From Tigriopus japonicus (lineage: Eukaryota; Arthropoda; Copepoda; Harpacticoida; Harpacticidae): a DNA stretch of 64,000 nt. The notes under the pieces are model-generated. The model made no database searches. It saw only the letters and a list, made by a program, of their open reading frames with translations, and was not told where the DNA came from. The stretch covers positions 1,340,334 through 1,404,333 of the forward strand of contig CM021317.1 in NCBI GenBank assembly GCA_010645155.1. Direction: 5' to 3'. The position numbers and the translations under genes are program-made. This document shows positions 30,752-41,843 of the stretch, piece after piece (position 1 is the first letter of the stretch; every line of letters starts with the position of its first letter).

Positions 30752-31728
30752 TAGGGCTAGGGAAAAATTTTTTTTACATTAAAAATTTTTTTTTTCATTT
30801 TTTGCCAATTTTACTTAAAAATAACATTTTAATTTTATTTGACATTTTTTGGAAAATTTCAACATTTTCTTAACATTTTTTGTACTTTTTGCCCAAAAAT
30901 GTCCTCCCAAAACCGGTTCTGAGAGACCAATTAATGAAATGAAGACTTGAAATTTTTAACCAAAATTTTCCGCTAAAATTGCCATTGTTGGCTTTCACAT
31001 TTTACGATGCCAATTTTTTCCAATCTTTGGAAAGGGGAAAAAGTGCCCTTAAAGTTTCTTTTTGTCAAAAAAGTTGTGAAAAAGTTCAAATCAGAAACTT
31101 TGTGGCCCTTGTTTCCGTGATTATTTTACATGGGCTTAAAAGCTATGTGAGAGTAAAGTATGTTTTAAGTTGGCACTATTGCCATTATTTACTCAGGGTT
31201 TAATATCTATCGCCTTTCAAAGAGTCTGAATGTGCTATCTGACCTAAAACATAAACTGTTTTGACGGCATTATTTCCTTCAGATGTCTGGTCACACTGTG
31301 TTAAGTAGTCTTCTCAAGCAGGAACCTCTCACCACAGGACGCAAACTTCAACTGACGCGTAGCCCAAGAAGGCCCTTAAAACGGTACAATTCTGCGGTGA
31401 ATTTGAACGAAATTGCCAAAAGATGATGGAAAAAGGTGTTTGATAGCAAACATTACTTCACAGCAAAGTTGCAGTGTAAGATAGCGGTCCTTTTTTCCGC
31501 CATTAAATTTTTACAATGATGCTTTCTGATCTCAGAAATTGGTCAAAACTGAGGTGCTTCAAAGCAATAAAACACTGTTATTTTTTGCGTTTTGTCCTAC
31601 ATTTTTTTTGCCCTAAATTTCAATTTTTTTTGACCTTTTTGCCCTATATATCAACATTTTTTGCCCTTTTTCCTGAAATTTTAATGACATTTTTTGGAGG
31701 TTTTTCCAACATTTTTTCCCGGGCTCTA
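30752..31728. mobile_element. Non-autonomous hAT element (977 bp)
   Basis: The left end is TAGGGCTAGGGAAAAA; the right end, reverse-complemented, is TAGAGCCCGGGAAAAAA. The 8-bp target duplication CTAATCAC is perfect (30744-30751 and 31729-31736). Both ends are rich in ACATTTTTTG and TTTGCCC motifs. No transposase. Confidence 0.88.
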
Positions 31729-31775
31729 CTAATCACCAACCTGAATCATTGGCACTGTGTGTTAGCCTAGGAGTA

Positions 31776-31945
31776 GAGCTGTGCATCGGATCCGATCGGA
31801 TTCGGATTCGTTCGGATTGACACAAGAATTTTCGGTTCGGATTCGTTCGGATTTTAGCGCGAATTATCGCCAAAGTCTGTCGGATTCGGGGTTGGATTCG
31901 GATTTGCGAAATATTTTTCGGATCCGACAAAATCTGAAACCAATC
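31776..31945. repeat. TCGGAT-rich degenerate array, possible hAT end
   Basis: Repeated CGGATTCG and TTCGGAT units start right after TAGAGCTGTGCATCGGATCC, a hAT-like terminus. The array ends near 31945. No matching right end was found. Confidence 0.6.
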
Positions 31946-32324
31946 CGAATTTTGTATTTTACTTTTTTATTTCAATTCACAATTTTCTCATTATGAGCCC
32001 TTTTTTGTTTGATAATTGAAATGCAATATCCTGCCTTCAACTTTGAATTTTTTAATGACTCCACAAGGTATTTAAATGTTTCAGGTTTTACCAAATAAAT
32101 AACAGCATTTGTAGATCAAATATTTCTATATTAAGAGAATCAAAGAAAGGTTTTGTAGTAAAAAAGCATTGAAAAGTTACAAAAAAGTCTTAAAAGCAAA
32201 ATCATCCTATTTGAATAAAATTGAAAGAGTTTTCCAAGTATTCACCCCTGGATTACAATTACGGTAATGTAATGTATTATACTTATCTGTAACAATTCGT
32301 AAACATCGTATAATCGTATTTAGC
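31946..32324. other. No recognisable feature
   Basis: AT-rich, no ORF. Confidence 0.4.
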
Positions 32325-32477
32325 AAGGACGCCGTATTCTGCAGATCCAAATTTTGAGTTGCAGGTGTCAGCTGTTCGTTTGTTTGTGTTTTTCTTGTTT
32401 TTTTTGTTGTTTACATAAACAAACGAACAGCTGACACCGGCAACTCAAAATTTGGATCTGCAGAATATGGCGTCCTT
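32325..32477. repeat. Near-perfect 153-bp palindrome
   Basis: Arms of about 64 bp (AAGGACGCCGTATTCTGCAG... and ...CTGCAGAATATGGCGTCCTT) differ at only a few positions. The spacer of about 25 bp is T-rich. Possibly a small fold-back MITE. Flanking duplication unclear. Confidence 0.85.
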
Positions 32478-33752
32478 CCTCAACGTTGGGGCACCTAATA
32501 CACAAGGAAATTTCCAGAAAGGAAGCTAAAAAAGGAAGCTAAAACCCAATTTTTGGGTTCTAATACAAAATAACTTGACTAATGCATCTACCAACAAACA
32601 TCTACAGGGTCCAAGGGCAAAAATGTCCTGTCGTATATTTTTAAATTTTCGCCAGGTTTTTGGACGCCTTGCCAAAATTTCTGAAAGTAAGCAAGATTCT
32701 GCCTGGTCCTAACTAACAAAAACGTTTTTGTGAAATTTCAATCCAACAAGAAATGGCTGCCCAACAAGCAAAACGTCAAAGGGTGTTTGACTTGCTTGAC
32801 GCTCACGTGGCCCAGAAGAACATTGCCGAGACCGTTGGGGTTGATCCGAGGACCGTAAAACGTCACAAACGTTCCAAAGAGGATGGAAAATCAACGGACA
32901 GAGCTCATTGGAGTGGTGGACACAACAAAAAGAGAAATCGAGGCTTTTTGATTGACATCACCAACCGGATCAAAGCCGACCCCACTACCAGCATTGCCCG
33001 ACATGCCAACGCCCTTCAGGTGTCAGATTGGACCGGGAGAAAGGCCATTCGCATGATCGCAGATAAGTGGAAGTAATATTGCGAATGAAGTAATTGGAAA
33101 CGAGATGTGTATTTGAAGAAGGTGGAAAAGCAAGTGAAAAATAAAATGACATTTGACATCCAGCTGATCTTGCTCAAGTAAATTCATCGTAGCAACACGA
33201 AAAAAGAACACGATATTATCCCAGCCATGAAGGAGGATTTGGGGCTCCGTCCCTATGTCAGGACCCCTCGACACTCCTCGCATCCTGAAACGCCATGCGT
33301 TCGTTGTCAAGATTTACTCCAACAAGAAGATTTTCACCGTGCACCAAGTGTACAACACGTGAAATGACCGATTTATCGCTAAAGCACCGGATGAGGTCAA
33401 GGGGGTGTACAGGTCGAAGCATTCTGCTCAGGTCATAGTCTTGGGCGTCCTGTCCAACGACGGCAAGAAGATGCCACCCTACTTCTTCAAGATCGGGGAG
33501 AAAATCGGGGCCAACGTGTACTTCAAGGTCCTGAGGTACACAGTTCTGCCCTGGTTGAAAGCCCAATACCCCGAAGTCAACTACGATTGAACGCAAGACG
33601 GAGTCCCGTCCCCCAACGCCACCAAGGTGCAGGGGTTCTGCGAGACGACCATGTCCTCGTTCTGGGCCAAGGACTTCTGGCCCCCCTCCAGTCTGTACCT
33701 CAATCCTTTGGAATACTTTTGGTGGGGCGGCATCGAGAGGGAGACCAACAAG

Positions 33753-35011
33753 TCTTACTTATAAAACTACCACTTCGTGTACGAGGTTGCTTGAGTGAAA
33801 AGGACAACATTGCGCACAAAATTCTTGCTTTCCATTAATTCCAAGTTTTCTTGAGTATTAAAACTTAACTTCTTGAATGATTTTGCATGTGGAAATGAGA
33901 AACACAATACCAAGAGGGTTACTATTGTTAGCTGAGTGTTAAGGTAAAGCATGATGGATGCATTGTAATGCACCGACTTGTAAACAAATGAACAGAACAA
34001 AAAGAAAAACGAGCAAATTTGGAGATTTAAGTTGTTTTCATTTTTTTGAGGACAATAGGAAATTTTCTTTGTAAGCACACGAAAAAAGAGATTTCCTTTC
34101 CTAACTTTACTGTGTCTCAAATAACACCAATCAAGTTATTTCATGAATATGTCATCCAAAATTACAAAGAAGGATTTGTCTCAATATTAAAGTATTGAAA
34201 ATCAAACACACGCGTGCATTGTAACATGCTGAAGCAGGTATATGAATAAACTACTGTCAACGTAAATTAAATCATCCAAGATTACACTTTGAAAAAGGAA
34301 GGAAAACTGAACTTGTATAGTCCTATGCTCGTACTCTCCTTCTCCCTCATTCCCTACTCGCAATAATTCATTCAGTCCTTTATAAACCTTCCTTTCTTAC
34401 ATAAACAAAGAGTCAACTTCGATCTTCCATCATGACTTGACATGGCGCAGTCGATTTGTCCAATCTGCTGCCCTCTGTCCTATCAATTCTGTGACCGTTA
34501 ATCACCGTGGACATGGTGGCAGGTTGGAAACCTGCACCCAAGTTTCCGTGGCCAGACCTTCGCCGCCACCCACGTTTCCGTGCCCAGCCCTTCGCCACCA
34601 CCATGCAATATGTCATTGCTTCCAAACCTTTGCCACGGCCTCCTTGTTGGTAATCTTGATCTCTTGGTTCATCTCCTGCTCACTCTCATCAGGTTTATCC
34701 TCATGAAAACATTTAGTGTTACCATAAATATTCAAACAAAAATCCTTTGATTCAAGTCATTTTAATTTGGTGACCATTTATGTAATGACAATTGTAGTAT
34801 GAGTATTTTTTCTTAAATTCTCGATTCACTCGCTAATGCTGTTAACCCTCTTGACATTGTTCATCTCACTTCAACATGCAAAATCATTCAAGAAGTTAAG
34901 TTTTAAAACTTAAGGAAACTTGGAATTAATGGAAAGCAAGAATTTTGTGCGCAATGTTGTCCTTTTCACTCAAGCAACCTCGTACACGAAGTGGTAGATT
35001 TATAAGGAAGA
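33753..35011. mobile_element. Mutator-like element with ~140-bp TIRs and 10-bp TSD
   Basis: Inverted repeats run from 33753 to about 33890 and from about 34870 to 35011. They share TCTT(A/C)CTTATAAA, CTACCACTTCGTGTACGAGG and GCTTTCCATTAATTCCAAG. GACCAACAAG flanks both sides (33743-33752 and 35012-35021), and removing the element plus one copy rejoins the transposase frame (GIERETNK/TSH). Long TIRs with a 9-11-bp duplication are typical of MULEs; that assignment is inference. No transposase inside. The interior carries an LTR-like promoter and primer site (34115-34453). Confidence 0.85.
34115..34453 (+). promoter_or_regulatory. LTR-like segment with tRNA-Ser primer-binding site
   Basis: TGGCGCAGTCG at 34443-34453 is identical to the first 11 bases of the gypsy primer sites at 14225 and 22603. 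It is preceded by CTTGACA, an LTR-like CA ending. Upstream are AATAAAC near 34246 and TTTATAAACC near 34379. The left limit (TGTCTCAAATAACACC near 34115) is a guess. No second LTR or gag-pol follows, so this is a fragment inside the Mutator-like element. Confidence 0.5.
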
Positions 35012-35296
35012 GACCAACAAGACCTCTCACCCAAATGTGAACTCTGTCAAGTCTGCCATCTCGGAGGTGTGGGGAGTCCTATCTGGAGGACGTCGTGGCC
35101 AAGGTTTGTCTCAGCTTTCGCCAAAGCATTGAAGCTGTGATCAAAGTTGGAGGGGGACACATAGAATAAGAAATCTTGCCTTTGGTTCCTTGAAACCTCT
35201 GTCAAAATTGTATTCCAAAATGTTATGTATTAAAAAAAGTTATGGCTGTTTATGTAATTCGTGCTACTGACGGGACATTTTTGCTCTCGGACCCTG

Positions 35297-35892
35297 TACA
35301 ACTGAAAATGAACTTAAGAGCTAAGAAGATACCTTTTAGGGAATACACAATCAAAAATACTGATAGAGAAGGAAAGAAAGGGTTACAAGGTACTTTAAAA
35401 GTAATAAAGCTAATCTAACCATATGGGAAAGAAGAAAACTGCGACAGGCATTATAAGAATAGCATCAGCAGAGATGTTGATAAATTACTAATTCTATTCT
35501 GTAGAGAACCACAACCAAATATACATAAGATTGACATGAATAGAGTGAGCAAAACACATAGAAGAGAGGGAAATACGAGAATACATCACTGACAAATCTC
35601 TTAATGTTTAAAACATATGTCACTAGTTGTTTTACCATCTGTGTTAATTCTGTTTTTAAAATTTGCCAATTTTCTAGGAGCGCGTGCCTTGATTGAGGAC
35701 CAAAAGAAAGGAAAGAACCATTTTTTGCTTGGTCAATGTTTCGTATAGGAGTACAATCTGTCAGTAGCATTTTTTCTTAAAATCGAGAGAATTAATGTTC
35801 TAAATCTTTGTTTTGAACTATTGCAAAGTCTTATTCAATCAAAAGGTATTCTTCCTGCAGGTCCAGTTTTGCTATTTGAAGATTGACTTTAA
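35297..35892. other. No recognisable feature
   Basis: A 101-codon minus-strand ORF at 35465-35770 has no recognisable domain and is probably fortuitous. Confidence 0.4.
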
Positions 35893-36103
35893 TGGATAAG
35901 TGTAGTTAGACGAATTTAACTGGAGATTTCGGGGCCAAACTGGCCAGGGATGGGTCAGAACTAGGTTCGGGCATTTCATATTTTAGGAACTTTGTTTGAG
36001 GGAAAATAATTAATTCTTTTGGAGGGTTATCCTTGACTCTGCGCATCCCTAGCCATTTTGGCCCCAGAATCCCCACCTGGATTTGTTCGACTGCAATCAT
36101 CCA
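35893..36103. mobile_element. MITE with ~65-bp TIRs, family member 1
   Basis: The left arm (TGGATAAGTGTAGTTAGACG... through GGGGCCAAACTGGCCAGGGA) pairs with the right arm (CCCTAGCCATTTTGGCCCC... to ATCATCCA). The same family occurs at 58116-58386. Confidence 0.7.
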
Positions 36104-36145
36104 TTATTCAACGTTCTTGCTTAAAAGTAAAAAATACACTGATGA

Positions 36146-36350
36146 TTAAGGCGGGAAAAATATTTGGAAAAAGGTCAAAATATTCAATATATATTTTATT
36201 CAAAAGCCCTAAATATTTGAAAAAAGCCGGATATTTGAGCAATATTTTTTGACAACGCCATTACTTGGTATGTTTGTCTGTGTGCACCAATTTTCGAAAT
36301 TTACTTTTGTTGAATTTGATGCAAACGTATTTGATGAGGACGTTCTTCCT
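36146..36350. mobile_element. hAT-family fragment related to 100-644
   Basis: GGGAAAAATATTTGGAAAAA, AGCCGGATATTTGA, GACAACGCCATTA and GTGTGCACCAATTTT follow in the same order as in 100-300. The right half is missing; a different repeat (36357) follows. Confidence 0.65.
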
Positions 36351-36356
36351 ATTGCA

Positions 36357-36828
36357 CAATGATATGAATGTTCTTCTGTCTTTGTTTTTAGCACATAATT
36401 GGGGTTCTAAAGCCAAAAGAAGACTGTAAAATGTTGAAAAAAGATACAAAGAAGATTTTTTTTTAGCATTCTACGAAGAGAAAAATCCCCTTAAACAACC
36501 CCAATGATAAAAACAATGTTTCTTTCAACAAAAGATGGACAATCACTATCACAAAGCAAGTCAGTAGATCAGAAGTTGGAAGATATTTGACTAAACCAAT
36601 GAAACAGCACAATTTAAATTCTTTAAGAGACATCAATTGGGCATCAAATGATTGCTCCTTGAATCCTTGTGCAGTTTTGTTTTAAGACTTATGTCAATAA
36701 AACGACATTAATCCGAATTATATTGGATTTCTTCATTAATTCCAGGCTATCACGCAGGGAAATTCACACTAACGCAGTAACGCGCCCTCGCTCGATCCCA
36801 CTCCACATAATACCGTCCTCCTCGATCT
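36357..36828 (+). repeat. 0.47-kb dispersed repeat, copy 1
   Basis: Shares long, ~85-90% similar sequence with 54598-54893 (inverted) and 57698-57974 (direct). Marker stretches are AGCCAAAAGAAGACTGTAAA, AACAACCCCAATGATAAAAA and CGCAGTAACGCGCCCTC. Contains GTCAATAAAACGAC, a poly(A)-signal-like motif. Ends at CCGTCCTCC, where LINE RT sequence starts on the other strand. Class unknown. Confidence 0.8.
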
Positions 36829-38560
36829 AGGGAAGTCGTTAACATAAATGAAAAAAAGTAGAGGCCCTAGAATGCTACCCTGTGGCACACCACAAGTTAA
36901 TTCTAGAAAGTAGATGCAACATTGTCTATTTGTACTCTTTGACGTCTTTCTCTTTAATAGTAAAGTACCCATCTTAAAACATTTTCATTGAACCCGTATT
37001 TTGACAATTTTGCCAAAAGAATTTCGTGATTTACAGTATCAAGAGCCTTTTTTAAGTCAATAAATATCCCTGCTGAAAATTTGGACTCTCTATTTTTAGA
37101 GATGTTTTGAAAGAAATTTAGAATTGCATGCATCGTCGAATGTTTAGGTCTTAAACCGAATTGTATTTCACTTAAATGGTCCTCAGCAAAATGGCCATAG
37201 ATTTGACGGTTTTAAAATTTTAGATAAAGACGGAAGGATACTTATGGGCCTGTAGTTACTTAATTCTGTCTTGTCTCCTCCTTTATGCAGGGGCACTACT
37301 TTTGCAGTTTTCCACTTTTTGGGGACGAACCCCGTGATCAAGGAAATATTAATCAAACGGCAAAGTGGATTGGCAATTTCGTTTTGAATCTGCTTGAGTA
37401 CAACATTAGACATTTCATGTGTTCCATGATTTGGTTTATTGGGCAACTTATCAATTATATTTAAAACCTCTAGACGATTAACTACCTTAATATAATACTT
37501 ACGTTGAATAGAATTTTCAAGAATGTAGTCCAAAAATCTAAAAACTTCGTTATCACAAGATATTTCGTCACTTAGGTTTTTTCCAATAGCGGTAAAATAT
37601 TCATTTAAAGAGGAGCAAATTTTTTGTTTATCGATGACTGAAATATTATTTATATTTAACCTTTATGGGTCCTCATTGAACTTATTTCCATATCCTAGAA
37701 AATATTTTGCTCCTTTCCAGGCTTTGTTAGAATTTCCAGCGTTTGATTTGAAATAATTTTGCCAATGTTTAGTTTTAGCTGTTTTAATTAATTTATAGTA
37801 CATTTTAGAGTAAGTTGTAAATATTTTGTGATTTTCGTCTGTAGGGTTTTTATAAAAGTTATTGCATAGTTTTTGCCATTAACACATATGTACCATTGAG
37901 TATACGTCAGGACTTTCTTCAAATTTTCAATGTTTTTGTGACTCGTAAGTCGTTTGAACTTTGGAGTATTAGAAGTCTCGACATACTTATCCTTTTTCAA
38001 CGAGACAAACGGTGCTAAGTGATCACTTATGTCGCATACTAGAATCCCACATGTAATACCGATTTTCCGATTTGTGAAAATGTTTTCGATGGTAGTTTTG
38101 AACGATTTAGTTATCCTCGTGGGATTTTTGATTTTTGGAAAGAGTTCCAAATTCATCATCAAGTCTTGGAATCGTGAAGTCTTCATAGTATCTTTTGAAT
38201 AGTCTATGTTAAAATCCCCGCAAAGATAAATGGATTTAGACTTGCATAATTTAATAAGCCCTTCAAGTTCCGCAATTGAATTTGTAAAAGTTGCATTTGA
38301 TGGAATATAAACAGACATAATCATATATTTGGGAGTATCATTGGAGATTAATTCGCAATCATCTGATAAGAGTGAAAGGTCTTTTCTTTCTTTATATGAA
38401 AGAGAATTATGAATCAGAATACCAACCCCCCTCCTCGACGACTCGTTCGAGTATTACATTCCAAGTCATAATTCTCAAAAGACAAAAGCAACGTTATTGG
38501 CTTGCCAAACCTCTTGAAGTGCCACAATTAGGTGTTTGATTTGAAACTAACTCTTCGACT
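36829..38560 (-). pseudogene. LINE ORF2 fragment (endonuclease and part of RT)
   Basis: From the right: LIVALQEVWQANNVAF and RRGGVGILIHNSLSYKERKD, then the frame 38324-37788 with VYIPSNATF, CGDFNIDYSKD (GDFN), TRITKSFKTTIENIFTN and CDISDHLAPF (SDH). RT follows in broken frames: SHGTHEMSN.., WKTAKVVPLHKGGDKTELSNYRPISILPSLSKIL, motif-A-region remnants near 37060 (GIFIDLKKALDTVNH) and TCGVPQGSILGPLLFFIYVNDF. It ends abruptly at the repeat boundary 36828, before the catalytic ADD box. Same family as 54917-57660. Confidence 0.85.
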
Positions 38561-39466
38561 CTGGATCCATTTGCAAGGATGGACCGAACATTAACGGAAA
38601 CTAATCAGTGCTCACCTCCAACCATCGCAAGTCATCATTCTGCACAACCCTCCGCGTGGGAGGTATGCCCGAAGAAGACACTCTCCCCTTCACCAAGATC
38701 TTATAGGGCAATAAAATTCCACTATACCTCGCCCACAATGGTTAATATTACTACAAAATGAGCACTAATGACGAGAGAAAATGTTTCACCTCCTCTCAGA
38801 TCAGCTGTTCCAAGATTTTGAGACTGGTTTTTGTACCAAAAGACTCGTAGGACTTACCTCCACGTCATTGGTTGATGAGTAAAACGACTGGAAGATTGAC
38901 CCTGTTATAGATCTCGAACCTCGTCGTTCAAACGAGCATGACCTTTGCCCAATAAACAAATGCTTCAGTCAACACGGTTTCTATTTAAATAACATACAAT
39001 TTAGACATAAAAAGGCAAATTATTCACAATACATATTTACAAATATAATTGCGGTTCACGCTCACAAGAGAACTAAACCGGACAATGCAAAAATATGCAA
39101 TCGTTGACCAATTTGGACTAACGCACAAGTTCAGTCGGACGAAAACTGCCAATTAAGAAAAAGGTCAAAATTGGCAGTTACAACGACTCTTGGCTCGCGA
39201 GTCACCCAAGCCATGTTTGCACTTGCAAGAGTATCTGTAAATATGTAGGCAGATCTGTGCAACCATTGAATACGGGGTTGATCAGGTATCGTATTTGAAA
39301 ATCTGCCCAATCCTGCCTTAAACGTTGCTGGAGGATCATCTCCTACATATTACCCGACAATTCGGAGTCAGAACTAGTTTTTGTACTTTTGTCACAATGA
39401 AAATATGGGTTCCGCTTTGACTATTGAAAAGTCAAGATAACAGTTAGTACGAGTACATAAATTATG
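38561..39466. other. No gene seen; upstream region of a copine
   Basis: Contains no recognisable ORF. AT-rich with no paired repeats. The last 100 bases probably hold the core promoter of the following gene. Confidence 0.4.
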
Positions 39467-39467
39467 A

Positions 39468-39475
39468 TATATAAG
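39468..39475 (+). promoter_or_regulatory. Possible TATA box of the plus-strand copine
   Basis: TATATAAG lies about 106 bp before the start codon, with TCAATTG (initiator-like) about 25 bp further on. The minus-strand paralogue has TATAAATA at nearly the same distance (61312-61319). Confidence 0.5.
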
Positions 39476-39580
39476 TAACTTACAAAAACATCTCAATTGC
39501 ACTCGAATCGTATCGTAAGTACGGACAACACGTCTTTTTTCTTTTGAGTGTCCTGGTAGCGGAAAAAAAACAAACAAGCC

Positions 39581-40717
39581 ATGCCCACCACAAAGGTAAA
39601 AATTAATGTGGAATGCGAAAATCTGGCTTCAAAATCGGAAGCAGTTTGTGTGCTCTCCGAAAAGTCTGGAAATCAGTGGCAGGAGAGGGGCCGCACTGAA
39701 TTAAGTCGCAGTACTTTTCATCCCAACTGGAAAAAAAAGTTTGATATTAATTATCACTTTGAGAGGCGCGAGCTCCTCAAATTTGCAGTTTACACCAAGG
39801 ACAACGTTTATTTAGGCGGGGTAGAAGTCACTTTGGCCACTTTGGTAACCGCACCTGGGCAAGTTTTTGAAGCGGCGATGACTGACGGACCTAGCCAAGA
39901 AGGACGTTTCATATTTACTACCAAAGAGTGCTCGACAAAAAAAGTTGGAAAGCAAAGTTCCTTCGTGGACTACATTCAAAATGGAACCGCCCTTAACTTT
40001 TCGGTGGCCATTGATTTTACCAAATCTAATGGTGACCCTTCCGAACCTGGATCACTCCATTATACAGGCAATCCTAAAGGGCAAAACGCATATACCCAAG
40101 CAATTCGAGCCATTGGGCCCATCTTAACGGAATACGACGATGACAACCAATTTCCGGCCTTTGGATTCGGAGCATTAGTTCCACCCAACAAACAACTTTC
40201 TCATGACTTTTTTCTCAACCAACATCCTACAAACCCTGATTGCGAAGGTGTGGAGGGAATCATCAAGGCTTATACCAATGCACTAAAAAGTGTGACCTTG
40301 TGGGGCCCTACCAATTTTTCCCCCGTGATTAACCATGCAGCAGAGATTGCAAAAAGGCACCAAGATGGACGGCGGTATTACATTCTTCTTATCATTACGG
40401 ATGGTGTCATCACAGATTTCGAAGAGACCAAGTCAGCCATAGTTGCCGCTTCCAATTTGCCCTTGAGCATCATTATAATTGGTGTTGGAAAGGCCAACTT
40501 TTCAAAAATGGTAGCCCTTGATTCTGATGATAGTCTACTTCAAGCTCAAGGTCGAAAAGCGAAGCGAGATATCGTTCAATTCGTTGAGCTCAGAAAGTTT
40601 GCGAAGGAAAATGGATCCTGGAATAAGGCTGCTTTGGCTCAAGAAGTTCTGGCAGAAGTTCCTAACCAGGTAGTCGACTGGATGCACAAACGTGGAATTG
40701 AGCCCGTCAGGAATTAA
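39581..40717 (+). CDS. Short copine-family protein, one C2 plus vWA/copine domain (378 aa)
   Basis: Copines are cytosolic Ca2+-dependent phospholipid-binding proteins, usually ~530-580 aa with two C2 domains and a von Willebrand A-like domain. Here residues 3-110 form one C2-like domain (RTEL...HPNWKKKF, LLKFAVY, YLGGVEVTLATLV), followed directly by the copine domain (about 128-350). That domain has FVDYIQNGTALNFSVAIDFT, a MIDAS-like D145-x-T147-x-S149, PAFGFGA, EGIIKAYTNAL, LLIITDGVITDFEETKSAIV and RDIVQFVELRKF...LAEVPNQVVDWM. The Ca2+-binding loop Asp residues expected in C2 (PDP type) are replaced by SEA, so calcium binding is doubtful. The coding region has no intron. The start has a good context (AAGCCATGCCC). 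Its paralogue lies at 60056-61201. Confidence 0.93.
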   Translation: MPTTKVKINVECENLASKSEAVCVLSEKSGNQWQERGRTELSRSTFHPNWKKKFDINYHFERRELLKFAVYTKDNVYLGGVEVTLATLVTAPGQVFEAAMTDGPSQEGRFIFTTKECSTKKVGKQSSFVDYIQNGTALNFSVAIDFTKSNGDPSEPGSLHYTGNPKGQNAYTQAIRAIGPILTEYDDDNQFPAFGFGALVPPNKQLSHDFFLNQHPTNPDCEGVEGIIKAYTNALKSVTLWGPTNFSPVINHAAEIAKRHQDGRRYYILLIITDGVITDFEETKSAIVAASNLPLSIIIIGVGKANFSKMVALDSDDSLLQAQGRKAKRDIVQFVELRKFAKENGSWNKAALAQEVLAEVPNQVVDWMHKRGIEPVRN

Positions 40718-41843
40718 CAAACATTACTTATAAAATCATGGCTCTTCATGTCGCGATGATCACCTTCAAAATATCTCATTCAGCCCAGACAAGATGAAAA
40801 AAACAGGGAATACGATATTTTTCTGATATTTTGATCACTCATTCGTTTCAAACTTGGTGTCTTCTTTCCTTACTCAAATAATTTTCCTCTCTTTCTGCAT
40901 ATAATGGTATGGCTTTGGAATGTAATACCACAGCTAACTTAATTAACTCATTAATTTCTCAAGTGTATTTTGACACGATTGAATCATTGGATGGGTCACG
41001 AGAAAATAAATATGTTTGTTCATTGTCAAAGTGCTCATCACACATTTTATATGTACAATCGTCACTTGGTAAACTGTATTTTTTCCAATAACATATTAAT
41101 TGCACAATTGTACAGTATGAACACTAACCAAAGTTGGTGAAAAGTTCAATAAAAGAAGAACTTCCAGATACTGTTTTGGCTCAATTGGCCCGTTTTACAC
41201 CCAATTAGTGATGCGACTTAATTGAAAGTGACGCCGGTTTATGTCATACTACAGTGTATACTATACTGTATATTGTTCTTTTCTGGAGGTCTGGTTGTGT
41301 TCCAAATTTCTGCATATTTTAAATTGTATAAACCACTAAACATCAGAAATGATGATACAAAAGCATTGACATGGTAGTAATGAGAGAAAAAACGAGACAA
41401 GAGGAGCAGATCATAGGGGGAAAGCTACCATTGTGAGGAATACTGACCGATAATACGCTTCACACATAAATGATTGAAGCTTGCCGTATGAACGACCATT
41501 TTAAAAGGGCTCTTTTGAAACGCAGATAATTTATTGGCCAGTGCAGATTTCTGGCAAATAAAGCATGCCTTTTAGGCCCAAAAAATGGCAAAAACTCTTC
41601 CGAAATGGCAAATAGACAGGACAAATTGCCAATGATTTGACAAAACTGGCCTCGAAATTCGTAAAATGAGCACAATATTTCATTAAAAATAGAAGTTAAT
41701 GCATGAACATTTAGAAGACATTATCCCATTGAATATTCAATCCATCCGGGACATGATTGCCAAGCAATTTTTGTCCAATGATCAGACAAAACCTAATCTG
41801 AAATTAGGTTTCTTTGCATTATAGAGAAACAATGCTTTTTATT
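40718..41843. other. No gene; 3' flank of the copine
   Basis: AATAAATAT near 41005 and AATAAAAG near 41148 are possible poly(A) signals. Otherwise AT-rich and featureless. Confidence 0.4.

Larger units (their letters stand above)
32753..35169 (+). pseudogene. mariner-type transposase, broken and interrupted
   Basis: The first frame (32753-33076, 107 aa from MAAQQAKRQRVFDLLDAHV) has two HTH motifs (NIAETVGVDPRTVKRH; SIARHANALQVSDWTGRKAI). Later frames carry LGLRPYVRTP, VYRSKHSAQVIVLGVLSNDG, the QDG motif (TQDGVPSPNATKVQ) preceded by a stop at 33588, and PPSSLYLNPLEYFWW. In the last motif the expected Asp residues are Tyr and Glu. The C-terminus resumes after the insertion (TSHPNVNSVKSAISEVWGVL) and ends at 35169 after one more frameshift. 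Inactive. Similar in type to 3018-3502 and 25180-25650. Confidence 0.88.
32605..35296 (+). mobile_element. mariner-type element, complete ends, with a nested insertion
   Basis: The left end CAGGGTCCAAGGGCAAAAAT follows TA at 32603-32604. The right end, reverse-complemented, begins CAGGGTCCGAGAGCAAAAAT and is followed by TA (35297-35298). TIRs of about 28 bp with TA targets define a mariner/Tc1 superfamily element. Without the 1.26-kb insertion at 33753-35011 it is about 1.43 kb, the normal size. Confidence 0.9.

Noticed and set aside
33258..33596. 112-codon minus-strand ORF in the mariner element
   Set aside because: Antisense of the transposase catalytic region; no family resemblance of its own.
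35465..35770. 101-codon minus-strand ORF
   Set aside because: Hydrophobic, Tyr/Val-rich C-terminus without recognised domain or paralogue; length is compatible with chance in AT-rich DNA.
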